A DNA stretch of 64,000 bases from Spartobacteria bacterium (GCA_021324395.1 JAJPJG010000057.1:1-64000), one strand, 5' to 3'. Positions 1 to 8,936 are shown, numbered from the stretch's first letter. Notes: a model not told the origin generated them from the sequence alone. Numbers and translations: made by a program.

Positions 1-758
1 CGGCGGAGTACCTGGCGACGGCGAAGCACGATATCGGCGCCGGCTATCGTCACCTCACCACCGGCGACACGGATGTAACCCCCAATTCGTGGGACCTCGC
101 GCTGCTTGCCGCGGGCGGCGTGCTCAATGCCGTGGATGCCGTAGCCTCCGGGCGCGTCCGCAATGCGTTCTGCGCGGTTCGCCCGCCGGGCCATCACGCC
201 ACGCCCACGCGCGGCATGGGCTTTTGCATCCTGAACAATATTGCCCTGGCGGCGCGGCATGCGCAGCGCCGGCACGGCGTCGAGCGCGTGCTGATCGTCG
301 ATTGGGACGTGCACCACGGCAACGGCACGCAGGACATTTTTTACGACGACGCCAGCGTGTTCTTTTTCAGCACGCATCAAGCGCCGTGGTATCCCGGCAC
401 CGGCGCACGCAGCGAAACCGGCACCGGCGCGGGCAAAGGCGCGACGCTCAATTGCCCGCTGCCCGCCGGCTCCGGTCGCTCTGAGATTTTCGCCGCATTT
501 GAAAACGAACTGCTGCCCGCCGCCGACGCGTTCCGGCCCGGGCTCGTGCTGATCTCCGCCGGGTTCGACTCGCATGCGCACGATCCGCTCGGAGGATTCC
601 GGCTCACCGATGAAGACTTCGCCGACCTGACGAAACTCGTCCTCAGCATTGCCGAAAAACACGCGCAGGGCCGCATCGTCTCCGTGCTGGAAGGCGGCTA
701 CAACCTGCACACGCTAGCCAGCGCCTCGGTCGCCCACGTGCGGGAGATGGCGCGCTGA
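1..758 (+). CDS. Histone deacetylase-family amidohydrolase, 5' end cut by the window
   Basis: The frame is open from base 3 with no start in the window, so the N-terminus is missing; about 251 codons remain. It shows the arginase/deacetylase-fold motifs in order: RPPGHH (tandem active-site His), DWDVHHGNGT (Zn-ligand Asp and His), SAGFDSH (second Zn-ligand Asp) and a C-terminal GGY with the catalytic Tyr. This is the class II HDAC / acetylpolyamine amidohydrolase / HdaH group of bacterial Zn-dependent deacetylases, which remove acetyl groups from acetyl-lysine-like amines or acetylated polyamines. The substrate cannot be told from sequence. No partner gene follows; a non-coding repeat region begins directly downstream. 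Confidence 0.93.
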   Translation, partial: AEYLATAKHDIGAGYRHLTTGDTDVTPNSWDLALLAAGGVLNAVDAVASGRVRNAFCAVRPPGHHATPTRGMGFCILNNIALAARHAQRRHGVERVLIVDWDVHHGNGTQDIFYDDASVFFFSTHQAPWYPGTGARSETGTGAGKGATLNCPLPAGSGRSEIFAAFENELLPAADAFRPGLVLISAGFDSHAHDPLGGFRLTDEDFADLTKLVLSIAEKHAQGRIVSVLEGGYNLHTLASASVAHVREMAR

Positions 759-808
759 ATTACATTGCACATCGGTTCCGAACCGCACGCGAAGTCGGCA
801 GCTCTTCC

Positions 809-837
809 GGTAGCGGCGGTCTATGACCGCCGACGGG
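809..837. repeat. REP-like palindrome, copy 1
   Basis: A GC-rich palindrome built on GGCGGTCTATGACCGCC lies between the deacetylase gene and the 21-bp array. The same core in the opposite orientation forms the right arm of a larger inverted repeat at 22561-22629, so this is a dispersed intergenic palindrome rather than a gene-specific terminator. No T-tract follows. Confidence 0.75.
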
Positions 838-857
838 GTGTGTGTCGATTCCGCCGC

Positions 858-1151
858 GCCGCATTTCCTCCAGAAAACGTCGCATTTCCTAAAGGAAATG
901 CGGCATCTCCTTTAGGAAATGCCGCGTTGTATCCATGCAATGCTTCATTGTATCGATGCAGCGTCACGTTGTATCCCTGCAATGCTCCATTGTATCGATG
1001 CAACGTCGTATTGTATCCATGCAATGCCTCAATGTATCGATGCAACGCTTCAATGTATCGATGCAGCGTCACATTGTATCCATGCAACGCTTCATTGTAT
1101 CGATGCAATGCGACGGAGTATCCCTGCAACGCCACGTCGTATCCCTGCAAA
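858..1151. repeat. Array 1: fourteen tandem units of exactly 21 bp
   Basis: Fourteen units of 21 bp run without a phase break. Three units (858-920) have a GCATTTCCT...AGGAAAT type sequence. Eleven units (921-1151) have the consensus TTGTATCnATGCA flanked by variable bases; cCATGCA and cGATGCA versions largely alternate. Most frames stay open across the array on both strands because 21 is a multiple of three and the consensus lacks stops. Differences between units fall at all three codon positions, so I do not call a protein. The region 759-1310 otherwise holds only the REP palindrome and the boundary sequence at 1281-1303. Confidence 0.9.
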
Positions 1152-1280
1152 ACCGCATCAAACCCACTCCTCCCTTGCCATCCCGCACCCGTCGAGGCGA
1201 AATTGCCGCCGATTTAGCCGAAAACGAGCCATGCAAACGCTACCCATTCCGGTATATGCGAAATCCACCGTTAATCAGCC

Positions 1281-1303
1281 TTTCGCCGAATTCAGAGTTA
1301 GGC
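1281..1303 (+). other. attC/attI-like boundary sequence before a cassette-like gene
   Basis: The segment ends in AATTCAGAGTTAGGC, holding the integron core GTTRRRY (GTTAGGC, 1297-1303). Its 23 bases are identical in reverse complement to the start of the element at 22400, and nearly so to 46198. In all three places the GTTAGGC end lies a few bases before the start codon of a small gene. An attC left partner (RYYYAAC) is not clear here; after the next gene, GCCTAAT at 1691-1697 is one base off. Confidence 0.55.
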
Positions 1304-1310
1304 GTCTCGA

Positions 1311-1682
1311 ATGAATAAGGCCATTACGACAGTTGCAACTGACGACGGACGCCCATACAGGCTTGTTCGTGTAGCGGTGCTTGCCGCGTTTATCTTCGGG
1401 GTTTTCTGGCTAGCTGTCGTGCTCTTGTTTCCGCCGCCCGACTTACAGCGCGCTCGTCAGCAGGCAGCTGACTTGCAGGCTGTCATTCACAAGCATCCAG
1501 AGTTGGCAGAGGTGCGAGTGGATTCACTCACCAACGGCAAGTTAGTTGTCTCCGCTCCAGATGAGCTATCCGCTCCAGCGAAGGCTACTCTTGAGCGCAC
1601 AGTCGCTCAACACGCACCACCCGGAACCGCGCCGGTTTCCTATATGCAGCGTCTTGACTCCGTTGACCCCAATTCCAAATGA
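1311..1682 (+). CDS. Small single-pass membrane protein of unknown function, cassette-like
   Basis: I do not recognise this 123-residue protein. One hydrophobic segment at about residues 20-42 (ending VVLLF) is followed by a soluble, alpha-helical-looking tail rich in Ala and Gln, so it is probably anchored with the tail outside the cytoplasm. The ATG starts 7 bp after the GTTAGGC boundary at 1297-1303, as in integron gene cassettes, and a degenerate GCCTAAT follows 8 bp after the stop. Base composition looks less GC-rich than the flanking genes. The cassette interpretation rests on the boundary sequence, not on the protein. Confidence 0.65.
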   Translation: MNKAITTVATDDGRPYRLVRVAVLAAFIFGVFWLAVVLLFPPPDLQRARQQAADLQAVIHKHPELAEVRVDSLTNGKLVVSAPDELSAPAKATLERTVAQHAPPGTAPVSYMQRLDSVDPNSK

Positions 1683-1835
1683 TCGTAACGCCTAATCCGT
1701 ATGGAAGATTGCAAGTGAGATGGTGAGCTAAGTTGGATTTTTTCCATTGATCCTCGATACCCTGTTCGGCCTGTTGCAAATCGTGCCGGACAGAAGAGTT
1801 CGCACTTTCGCGGCGATCGTGGTGTTGTGTTTCTC

Positions 1836-3137
1836 ATGAGAGCAGTCCCCCGCTTTTTCTGTCGCGCGTTCGCGGTCTTCACGGTGGTGGTCGCGGGTTT
1901 TTCCTTCGGTGCTTCGGCGGCGCAGCTTGCGTTTCCGTCGGCGGAGGGGTTTGGGGCGCTGGCGACGGGCGGACGCGGGGGCGAGGTTTACCATGTGACG
2001 AATCTCGATGACAGCGGGCCGGGGTCGTTTCGCGATGCGGTGAGCAAGGGGCGGCGCACGGTCGTGTTCGATGTCGGCGGCTACATCGAGCTCAAGAGCG
2101 CGGTGTCGGTGGCGAGCGACCTGAGCATTCTCGGCCAGAGCGCGCCGGGTGATGGCGTCGCGACGAAAAACTACGAGGTTTCCTTTTCCAAGGCGCACAA
2201 TGTGATCGTGCGCTTCGTCCGGTTCCGGCAGGGGCTGACGCCGAAGCAGGAGCACAAATACGCGGTGGGCGTGGGCGACGCGGAGAACATGATTTTCGAT
2301 CATGTCTCGATCGAGTTCGGGCGCTGGGATTGCATCGGGTTCAGCCGGTCGCACGACATTACGTTTCAAAACTGCATCGTTGGTCCCGGGATCGCGCCGC
2401 AGCGGTTCGGCTGCCTGTGCGAGAGCGACAACGTGACCTTTTCGCACAACCTCTGGATCAGCAACCAGAGCCGCAACCCGAAGTCGAAGGGCATCGTGCA
2501 GTATGTGAACAATGTGGTTTACAACTGGGGCGTGTGCGGTTACGTCGGCGGGCACTCGGGCGGCGACCATGCGGCGGAGCTGGTGGGGAACTATTTCATC
2601 GAGGGGCCGAGCTCGAGCGCGCATTTCGCGGGGGAGTTCAAGCCGACCGATCATCTTTTTCAAAAGGCGAACTTCATCGACATGAATCGCGACGGCACCC
2701 TGAACGGGAAGCTTGCGACGCCGGAGGATTTCGGGACTGGCGAAAATGCGCCGACGCTGGTGGGCGAGGATACGATCGCGCCGCCGGTGCCGGTGAAGCT
2801 CGACAGCGCGGAGGCGGCTTACCGGAAGGTCGTCGCCGGTGCGGGCTGTTCGCTGCGGCGCGATGCCGTGGACGCGCGACTCATCGCGGATCTCACGTCG
2901 CTCGGCAGGCAGGGCTCGACGATCAATGATCCCGCGGAGATGGGCGGTTTTGGCGAAATCAAAAGCGGTGCGCTTCCGGCGGGCAGCGCGAAGGACGGCA
3001 TTCCCGATGCGTGGAAACGCGCGCACGGTTTGAGCACGCTCGATCCGAACGTGGCGCGCGGCGATTACAACCACGACGGCTACACGAATCTGGAGAAGTA
3101 TCTCAACGAGCTCGCAGGCGATGCGCGGCTGAAATAG
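1836..3137 (+). CDS. Secreted polysaccharide lyase family 1-like (pectate lyase-like) protein
   Basis: The 433-residue protein starts at ATG 1836 (a GTG at 1827 is in frame). A signal peptide with a hydrophobic core and Ala-rich cleavage region is followed by a parallel beta-helix sequence. The opening FPSAEGFGALATGGRGG and the VTNLDDSGPGSFRDAV stretch are typical of PL1-like lyases that cleave pectate or related uronans by beta-elimination. The tail (DGIPDAWKRAHGL...DPNVARGDYNHDGYTNLEKYLN) resembles a short Ca-binding/dockerin-like repeat common at the C-terminus of secreted hydrolases in Planctomycetes and Verrucomicrobia. Exact substrate is unproven. Confidence 0.8.
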   Translation: MRAVPRFFCRAFAVFTVVVAGFSFGASAAQLAFPSAEGFGALATGGRGGEVYHVTNLDDSGPGSFRDAVSKGRRTVVFDVGGYIELKSAVSVASDLSILGQSAPGDGVATKNYEVSFSKAHNVIVRFVRFRQGLTPKQEHKYAVGVGDAENMIFDHVSIEFGRWDCIGFSRSHDITFQNCIVGPGIAPQRFGCLCESDNVTFSHNLWISNQSRNPKSKGIVQYVNNVVYNWGVCGYVGGHSGGDHAAELVGNYFIEGPSSSAHFAGEFKPTDHLFQKANFIDMNRDGTLNGKLATPEDFGTGENAPTLVGEDTIAPPVPVKLDSAEAAYRKVVAGAGCSLRRDAVDARLIADLTSLGRQGSTINDPAEMGGFGEIKSGALPAGSAKDGIPDAWKRAHGLSTLDPNVARGDYNHDGYTNLEKYLNELAGDARLK

Positions 3138-3141
3138 CGCG

Positions 3142-3771
3142 CTATTTGGGTTCGGGCATTTTCATGAGCTTGCCGACTGCGCCATTGCAGACGGCGCATT
3201 CCTCGAGATCGACGTAAGCGGGCGCGGCCTGCTCGACACCGAAATCTTTTCCGTGCTCGTGCTTTCGGAAACTCTCCAGCGCACGCATGCCGTCCTTTCG
3301 CTTCTGCTCGATCTGGTCGAGCAAGACGGTGCGCTCCTGCTCGGAGAAGTTCATCGCGTCGATGCGGCGAGCGACCCAGGAGCGGACGAGGCTGTTGATC
3401 GCGATGAGGCGCTGGTGCGGATCGTCGCTGTAAAGCTGCTCGCGCATGTCGGCAGGCAGACCGTGCCCGAAGGTGGATGCGGCGGATTTCAATCCATAAA
3501 AATGCGCCGGCCGCGCGCGATACGTCTCGAGCGCCCAGATGGTGGCGGTGCAAATCGGGCATGCGTAGATGAAATGAAAATAGCTCTGCTTTTCTTTTCT
3601 CATCAGGATTTGCGCGATGTCTTCGTTCGACACGCCGTCCTCATAGAGTCCTTGCAGCACGGCGTAAAAAATGAAGCGCGAGGTGTTGTCGAAATCGTTC
3701 GGCCCATCCGCGGCGCGCATTGCGGAAGTGCAAACGAGAGACGCGAAAAAAAATGCGGCGAGCGTTTTCAT
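3142..3771 (-). CDS. Secreted protein with two CxxC motifs, unknown function
   Basis: ATG 3771 gives 209 residues with a clear signal peptide (KTLAAFFFASLVC, then Ala-rich). The mature protein carries CPICTATIWALE near the middle and ECAVCNG near the C-terminus. The two CxxC pairs could bind a metal or form disulfides outside the cytoplasm. I do not recognise the family. It converges with the lyase gene, with 4 bp between the two stops, and has no obvious operon partner. An in-frame upstream ATG at 3798 would place extra residues ahead of a good signal peptide, so 3771 is preferred. Confidence 0.7.
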   Translation of the reverse strand: MKTLAAFFFASLVCTSAMRAADGPNDFDNTSRFIFYAVLQGLYEDGVSNEDIAQILMRKEKQSYFHFIYACPICTATIWALETYRARPAHFYGLKSAASTFGHGLPADMREQLYSDDPHQRLIAINSLVRSWVARRIDAMNFSEQERTVLLDQIEQKRKDGMRALESFRKHEHGKDFGVEQAAPAYVDLEECAVCNGAVGKLMKMPEPK

Positions 3772-3864
3772 GAAAGATTGAATCGCGCTGAATGCCACCG
3801 GTTGCGCAAGAAAAAAGAAGCGAAACAGATGCCGCGTGTTAAACGCGGGAGAGACGTGTCGGGT

Positions 3865-4797
3865 TTAACGCTGCGGAAAACGCACTTCGCATGTGCCGTC
3901 GAGCCGCTTCGAGATGTCGATCGGATCGCCGAGATCGACTTCGCGCGGGTCGACTTGATACGCCCAGACATTGAACAGCGCGAGCTGCGCCGCGCCGTAA
4001 ACCGTCGCAAACGCGCCGTCCACCGCGTCGAGTCCGCACGCGATTTTGATGCGGCCGATGCGCGGGACGTTGAAGCGCGCATCGAACGTGTGCCAGCGGT
4101 GGCCGATGTAGACCTGCATGTAAGCGTGGAAATCCATCGGCGTGCCGGGATCCTGGTAGCCGACGTCCGGCACGTAACCGGTCACGTAGCGTGCTGGAAT
4201 GTTAAACGTCCTGCAAAGCGCGATCGCCGCGTGCGCGAAGTCGCGGCAGACGCCGAAGCGCTGCGCGATGGTTTCCGATGCGGTGCGCGTCGGGTCGCCG
4301 GAGCCGAAGCGATATTCGACGTTCTTGTGAACCCAATCACAGATCGCCTGCACGCGCGGGAAGCCGTTCTCGATGTTGCCGAATTGTTGAAACGCGAAAT
4401 CGAGCAGCTTGTCGGAATCGCAGTAGCGGCTCGGAAGCGTGTAGCGGAGCAGGTTCGCAGGCAATTCGTGCACCGGCACCGGCTGGCCGGTCGCGCCTTT
4501 GTTCTCGTGAATCGACGGCACGGAAACGAATACATCGTGACGGATCATTGTGCGGCCTTGCGGCAGGTTGACGCGGTGCACGATGTTTCCGTGCATGTCC
4601 TCGTATTCGACCGACGAAAGGCGCGGATCGAAAACGAGCTGCTCTTTTTCGATGTATTGCGTCGTGTCGAGCCGCGGCGTGATCGCGAGAAAGATCGGCG
4701 TGGGCGCGGCGGTTTCGTAAACGAACTCGAGCCCGCAGCGGATCGTCAGGTCGAGCTCGACCGGCTCAGGTGTGAATGGTGCGTTGGCGTGGATCAT
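3865..4797 (-). CDS. Transglutaminase-like superfamily protein
   Basis: This 310-residue protein has an N-terminal beta-rich region and a C-terminal transglutaminase/protease-like core. The catalytic triad is visible: Cys184 in GVCRDFAH, His224 in MDFHAY and Asp239 in HTFDAR. No signal peptide is seen, so it is probably cytoplasmic. Such proteins act as transglutaminases, amidases or proteases; the reaction cannot be told here. It lies 90 bp upstream-facing from a class I glutamine amidotransferase on the same strand and 4 kb from a cluster with two more transglutaminases, which suggests related peptide or gamma-glutamyl chemistry (inference). Confidence 0.88.
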   Translation of the reverse strand: MIHANAPFTPEPVELDLTIRCGLEFVYETAAPTPIFLAITPRLDTTQYIEKEQLVFDPRLSSVEYEDMHGNIVHRVNLPQGRTMIRHDVFVSVPSIHENKGATGQPVPVHELPANLLRYTLPSRYCDSDKLLDFAFQQFGNIENGFPRVQAICDWVHKNVEYRFGSGDPTRTASETIAQRFGVCRDFAHAAIALCRTFNIPARYVTGYVPDVGYQDPGTPMDFHAYMQVYIGHRWHTFDARFNVPRIGRIKIACGLDAVDGAFATVYGAAQLALFNVWAYQVDPREVDLGDPIDISKRLDGTCEVRFPQR

Positions 4798-4887
4798 TCG
4801 GAAGGAGAATTCAGAATGATGAATGCAGAATTGCTGAACGACGCGCGCGGCGCGTTACCACATTCTTCATTCTGCATTCTTCATTCA

Positions 4888-5946
<1,059 letters not shown>

Positions 5947-5967
5947 TTTTTCCACATCCCGTAAATC

Positions 5968-6822
5968 TTGCACGACTACGTCCTGTCGTTGCTCCTCGGC
6001 ATTGTCGAGGGCGTCACTGAGTTTCTGCCCGTCAGCTCGACGGCGCACCTGCGCATCTGCGAGGCGCTGCTGAAGATCGATCTGCACGATGGTTTCTGGA
6101 AGATGTATTCCATCGTCATCCAGCTCGGCGCGATTCTCGCCGTGCCGCTTTTCTTCCGCGACCGCATCGCGAAATTCCTCTCGACCTTCCCGCGCGGCGA
6201 ACGCGGCGACCGCACCGCGCTCACCCATCCGCTCACACTCACGCTCATCGCGTTTGTCGTCACCGCCATCCCGGCGTTCCTGCTGAAAAAGAAAATCGGC
6301 GAAAACCTCGAGAGTATTTTCGTCATGGCGTGCGCGCTCCTCATCGGCGGCATCGTCATGTGGCTTGTCGATGGGCTCTGCAAAAACCCGCGCATCCAGC
6401 ACATGGAGGAAATGAAAATGCCGCACGCAATCTGGATCGGCGCGTGCCAGATTTTGTCCGCGGTTTTCCCCGGCACATCCCGCTCGATGTCCACCATCGC
6501 CGCTGGCGAACTCGCGGGAATGTCGCGCGCGTCGGCGCTGGAGTTTTCCTTTTTCCTCTCGATCCCGACGATGATCGTCGCAACCGGATTCGACCTGCTC
6601 AAAACCGTGATGCCGCACCACCACAACGCCGCCAGCATCGCGCCGGTCACCGTCAATCACCATGGCTGGATCGTTATCGGCATTGGCTTCATCGTCTCCT
6701 TCCTCGTCGCCTTCGCAGTCATCGCGTGGTTCATGCAATGGGTCCGCAAACACGGCTTCGCTCCGTTTGCGATCTACCGCATCCTGCTCGGCATCGCGCT
6801 GTTCGTTTTCTTCCTCCGCTAA
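5968..6822 (+). CDS. uppP: Undecaprenyl-diphosphatase (UppP/BacA)
   Basis: The 284-residue polytopic protein begins at TTG 5968. It has both family signatures: EGVTEFLPVSSTAHL near the N-terminus and the phosphatase-like FPGTSRSMSTIAAG in the second half, with seven or eight hydrophobic helices. UppP recycles the lipid carrier by converting undecaprenyl diphosphate to the monophosphate at the periplasmic face, for peptidoglycan and other envelope polymers. The stop codon is directly followed by the ATG of the next gene (6823), indicating co-translation. Confidence 0.95.
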   Translation: MHDYVLSLLLGIVEGVTEFLPVSSTAHLRICEALLKIDLHDGFWKMYSIVIQLGAILAVPLFFRDRIAKFLSTFPRGERGDRTALTHPLTLTLIAFVVTAIPAFLLKKKIGENLESIFVMACALLIGGIVMWLVDGLCKNPRIQHMEEMKMPHAIWIGACQILSAVFPGTSRSMSTIAAGELAGMSRASALEFSFFLSIPTMIVATGFDLLKTVMPHHHNAASIAPVTVNHHGWIVIGIGFIVSFLVAFAVIAWFMQWVRKHGFAPFAIYRILLGIALFVFFLR

Positions 6823-7362
6823 ATGCGACTCCTGCGGAAAATCCTCCTCTTCCTGCTCGTCGTCATCGCGGCCTTCGTCGTCGTGGTGCTGACGCGCCCG
6901 AACCAGTTCCACGTCTCGCGCACCATCACCATCGCCGCGCCGCCCGCCGTCATTTTTCCGCAGGTCAATGTGCTGCGCAATTGGGAGGCATGGTCGCCGT
7001 GGCAGAAGGTCGACCCGAACGCCACGATGACCTACTCCGGCCCGCCCGCAGGCGTCGGCGCGAGCTACGAGTGGTCCGGCAACAGCAAAGTCGGCGCAGG
7101 CCGCAACACCATCATCGACAGCCAGCCAAACGAGCTGGTGCGCTTCCGCCTCGAGTTCCTCAAGCCCATCCCCGGCACCAACATCACCGAGTTCAACTTT
7201 ATCCCCGAGGACGACCACACCACCGTCATCTGGAGCATGTTCGGTCCCACAAACTTTCTCACCAAGGCCATCGGCATCTTCGTGAACTGCGACAAAATCA
7301 TCGGCCCCGACTTCGAGAAAGGCCTTGCAAACCTCAAAGCCGTCGCCGAGGCGAAAAAGTAG
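6823..7362 (+). CDS. Membrane-anchored SRPBCC (START/Bet v1-like) domain protein
   Basis: This 179-residue protein has one N-terminal transmembrane segment (residues 5-24) followed by an SRPBCC/polyketide-cyclase-like fold, recognised by the pattern VSRTITIAAPPAVIF, NWEAWSPW and a C-terminal amphipathic helix ending FEKGLANLKA. Proteins of this group bind a hydrophobic ligand in an internal cavity; the ligand is unknown. It starts immediately after the uppP stop codon and is very likely translated from the same mRNA. Confidence 0.8.
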   Translation: MRLLRKILLFLLVVIAAFVVVVLTRPNQFHVSRTITIAAPPAVIFPQVNVLRNWEAWSPWQKVDPNATMTYSGPPAGVGASYEWSGNSKVGAGRNTIIDSQPNELVRFRLEFLKPIPGTNITEFNFIPEDDHTTVIWSMFGPTNFLTKAIGIFVNCDKIIGPDFEKGLANLKAVAEAKK

Positions 7363-7413
7363 CGCGCGAATCCATCGTATCGCGCACCGTGCGCGTTATC
7401 GATCCGCCGATTC

Positions 7414-7560
7414 CGCCACCGCCAGGACGGCACGCAAGCCCGCAATCGGCGGGAACACCGCCGAAATTCCCCGTGACGATCCGGGAACGCCGGCGCGCAC
7501 CGCTGAAACGCCCCCGCACATTTCAGAAATGCGAGCGCACAGCGCTGGTTCGATTCCTTG
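7414..7560. repeat. Array 2a: about seven tandem 21-bp units
   Basis: The units are in constant 21-bp phase (boundaries at 7435, 7456, 7477, 7498, 7519 and 7540). The consensus is CACCGCnGAAAnnCCnnCG, more degenerate than in array 1. On the minus strand one frame reads as heptads ending in a Gly/Ala-aliphatic pair. I see no gene here, and 7363-7930 is otherwise non-coding. Confidence 0.75.
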
Positions 7561-7570
7561 GATATTTCCT

Positions 7571-7595
7571 CGTGCCGAAACTCCATTTCGGCACG
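7571..7595. terminator. Perfect 10-bp hairpin between two repeat arrays
   Basis: CGTGCCGAAA and its exact complement TTTCGGCACG are separated by CTCCA. No T-run follows closely on either strand, so it may be an RNA-stabilising or weak termination hairpin downstream of uppP and the SRPBCC gene rather than a classical intrinsic terminator. Confidence 0.5.
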
Positions 7596-7642
7596 CGTCT
7601 GTCTGCGCAATTCCCCTGTCTGTCACTTTTTATACAGCGTCA

Positions 7643-7830
7643 GCGGCTGCTCGGGGTGTGCAGCGGCTCTTTGCACCAGTGCAACGGCTCCCCGCAGCTC
7701 TGCAGCGTCTCCGCGGACCCGTGCAACGGCTGCTCGCGCTCGTGCAATGGCTCCTTGCGCCTTTGCAGCGGCTTTTTGCCCCGGTGCAACCGCTTTTCAT
7801 GCCTGTGCAACGCCTTTTTGCCTTCCGGCA
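7643..7830. repeat. Array 2b: nine tandem units of 21 bp
   Basis: Units such as GCGGCTCTTTGCACCAGTGCA start at 7663, 7684, 7705, 7726, 7747, 7768, 7789 and 7810, with a 20-bp leading unit at 7643. The fixed part is (G/A)CGGCT...GTGCA. In the plus frame units read as P-V-Q-R-L-F-A-like heptads; in the minus frame they read as (A/P)-L-H-R-x-x-x, weakly echoing array 1. Changes fall at all codon positions. It lies upstream of the FKBP gene. Confidence 0.88.
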
Positions 7831-7930
7831 ATGACTGCCGGATGAGACGAAGCCATTTTCCGGGTCGCATGGCCCGGATCGCAGAGAAACAAAACAACAA
7901 AACACATTAGCAAAGGAGAAAAACCGAACC

Positions 7931-8098
7931 ATGGAGTTCTACCAACAAGTCCAAAACCGCACCGCCCAGACCGTGGCGGTGATCACTAAATACGCGCCGA
8001 CGCTGAAGATCGAAAAACCGGGCGCGGCTGCGGCATCTTTGAAATGGTGTTTGCGGTGCGCGAACCTTTCGCCTACAACCGCGCTTCCACATTTATGA
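7931..8098 (+). CDS. Short ORF (55 residues) overlapping the start of the FKBP gene
   Basis: This ORF begins MEFYQQVQNRTAQTVA and is preceded by a good ribosome-binding site (CAAAGGAGAAAAACCGAACC before the ATG). Its TGA overlaps the FKBP start codon as ATGA, so the two are translationally coupled if it is expressed. The first 35 residues look like a natural protein start; the last 20 (many Cys, Pro, Leu) look less so. It may be a leader ORF, or the remnant of a longer gene joined to the FKBP gene by a deletion. I do not recognise a family. Confidence 0.5.
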   Translation: MEFYQQVQNRTAQTVAVITKYAPTLKIEKPGAAAASLKWCLRCANLSPTTALPHL

Positions 8099-8823
8099 AA
8101 AACATTCTCCCGGTCGCGCTCGCGGCCTCATTCACCGTTCTCTCCCTGCATGCCGACGACACGCCGAAGGAGCAGAAAGACAAGGTCAGTTACTCGATCG
8201 GCATGAACATCGGCAGCAATTTCAAGCGCCAGGGTGTGGATGTGAATCCCGACATGCTCGTGAGCGGCATCAAAGATGCGCTCAACGGCGCGAAGCCGAA
8301 GCTGACCGATGACGACATGGAAGCAACAATGAAGGCATTTTCCGAAGACATGCGCGGCAAGATGCAGGCGAAGCAGCAGGAGCTCGCGACGAAAAACAAA
8401 TCGGCCGGCGAAGCCTATCTCGCGGACAACAAGAAGAAGGAAGGCTGGAAAACGACGCCCAGCGGATTGCAATACAAAGTGGTCAAGGAAGGCAAAGGCG
8501 ACAAGCCGAAGGCGACCGATACGGTCTCGACGAATTACGCTGGCCGGACGATCGACGGCAAGGAGTTCGACAGTTCATACAAGCGCAATGAGCCGGCGGA
8601 GTTCCCGGTCAATGGGGTGATCCCCGGCTGGACGGAAGCGCTCCAGTTGATGCCGGTCGGCTCGAAATGGGAGCTGGCGATCCCGGCCAATCTCGCCTAC
8701 GGCGAACAAGCGCCGCCGGAGATCGGGCCGAACTCGGTGCTGCTTTTCGATATCGAGTTGCTCGGCATTAAAAAAGGCGACGAGAAAAAAGACGCCGACA
8801 AGAAGCCGGACGAAAAGAAATAG
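8095..8823 (+). CDS. Secreted FKBP-type peptidyl-prolyl cis-trans isomerase (Mip/FkpA-like)
   Basis: ATG 8095 gives 242 residues: a signal peptide (1-20), an N-terminal FKBP_N dimerisation region (about 28-125, with VSYSIGMNIGSNFKRQG) and a C-terminal FKBP domain (about 130-230, with GLQYKVVKEGKG, GKEFDSSY, VIPGWTEALQLMPVGS and YGEQ). The Lys/Asp-rich tail is low complexity. It should assist folding of exported proteins in the periplasm by proline isomerisation. A longer in-frame ORF from 8044 lacks a signal sequence at its front. A hairpin followed by T5 ends the gene at 8828-8855. Confidence 0.93.
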   Translation: MKNILPVALAASFTVLSLHADDTPKEQKDKVSYSIGMNIGSNFKRQGVDVNPDMLVSGIKDALNGAKPKLTDDDMEATMKAFSEDMRGKMQAKQQELATKNKSAGEAYLADNKKKEGWKTTPSGLQYKVVKEGKGDKPKATDTVSTNYAGRTIDGKEFDSSYKRNEPAEFPVNGVIPGWTEALQLMPVGSKWELAIPANLAYGEQAPPEIGPNSVLLFDIELLGIKKGDEKKDADKKPDEKK

Positions 8824-8827
8824 TGGC

Positions 8828-8855
8828 CGCGCAATAAACTTGCGCGATAGTTTTT
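8828..8855 (+). terminator. Intrinsic terminator of the FKBP gene
   Basis: CGCGCAA and TTGCGCG form a 7-bp stem around TAAAC, followed after GATA-type bases by TTTTT (8851-8855). It sits between the FKBP stop codon and tRNA-Val. Confidence 0.65.
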
Positions 8856-8863
8856 CCGCACGC

Positions 8864-8935
8864 GGGCAGTTAGCTCAGCGGTAGAGCGGCACGTTTACAC
8901 CGTGTTGGTCGGGGGTTCGATCCCCTCACTGCCCA
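8864..8935 (+). tRNA. tRNA-Val(TAC)
   Basis: A complete 72-nt cloverleaf: acceptor GGGCAGT/ACTGCCC, D-arm GCTC...GAGC, anticodon stem with loop TTTACAC (anticodon TAC at loop positions 34-36, reading valine codons GTA/GTN), variable loop and the T-arm GGGGTTCGATCCCC. The discriminator base is A and no CCA is encoded. The convergent DUF2126 gene ends one base beyond the tRNA 3' end. Confidence 0.96.
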
Positions 8936-8936
8936 T

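Noticed and set aside
821-1150. Minus-strand ORF of 109 residues with L-H-R-Y heptads in array 1 as a real coiled-coil protein
   Set aside because: Open frames are expected from a 21-bp repeat without stops; two more frames are open on the other strand, and substitutions are not biased to third codon positions. Kept as a repeat only.
858-1151. CRISPR array at one of the tandem repeats
   Set aside because: Units abut directly without unique spacers of constant length and no cas gene is present; the 21-bp units themselves vary.
1691-1739. attC site after the cassette-like gene at 1311-1682
   Set aside because: GCCTAAT and GTTGGAT are only near the consensus, and the bases between do not fold into the hairpin seen in the other sites.
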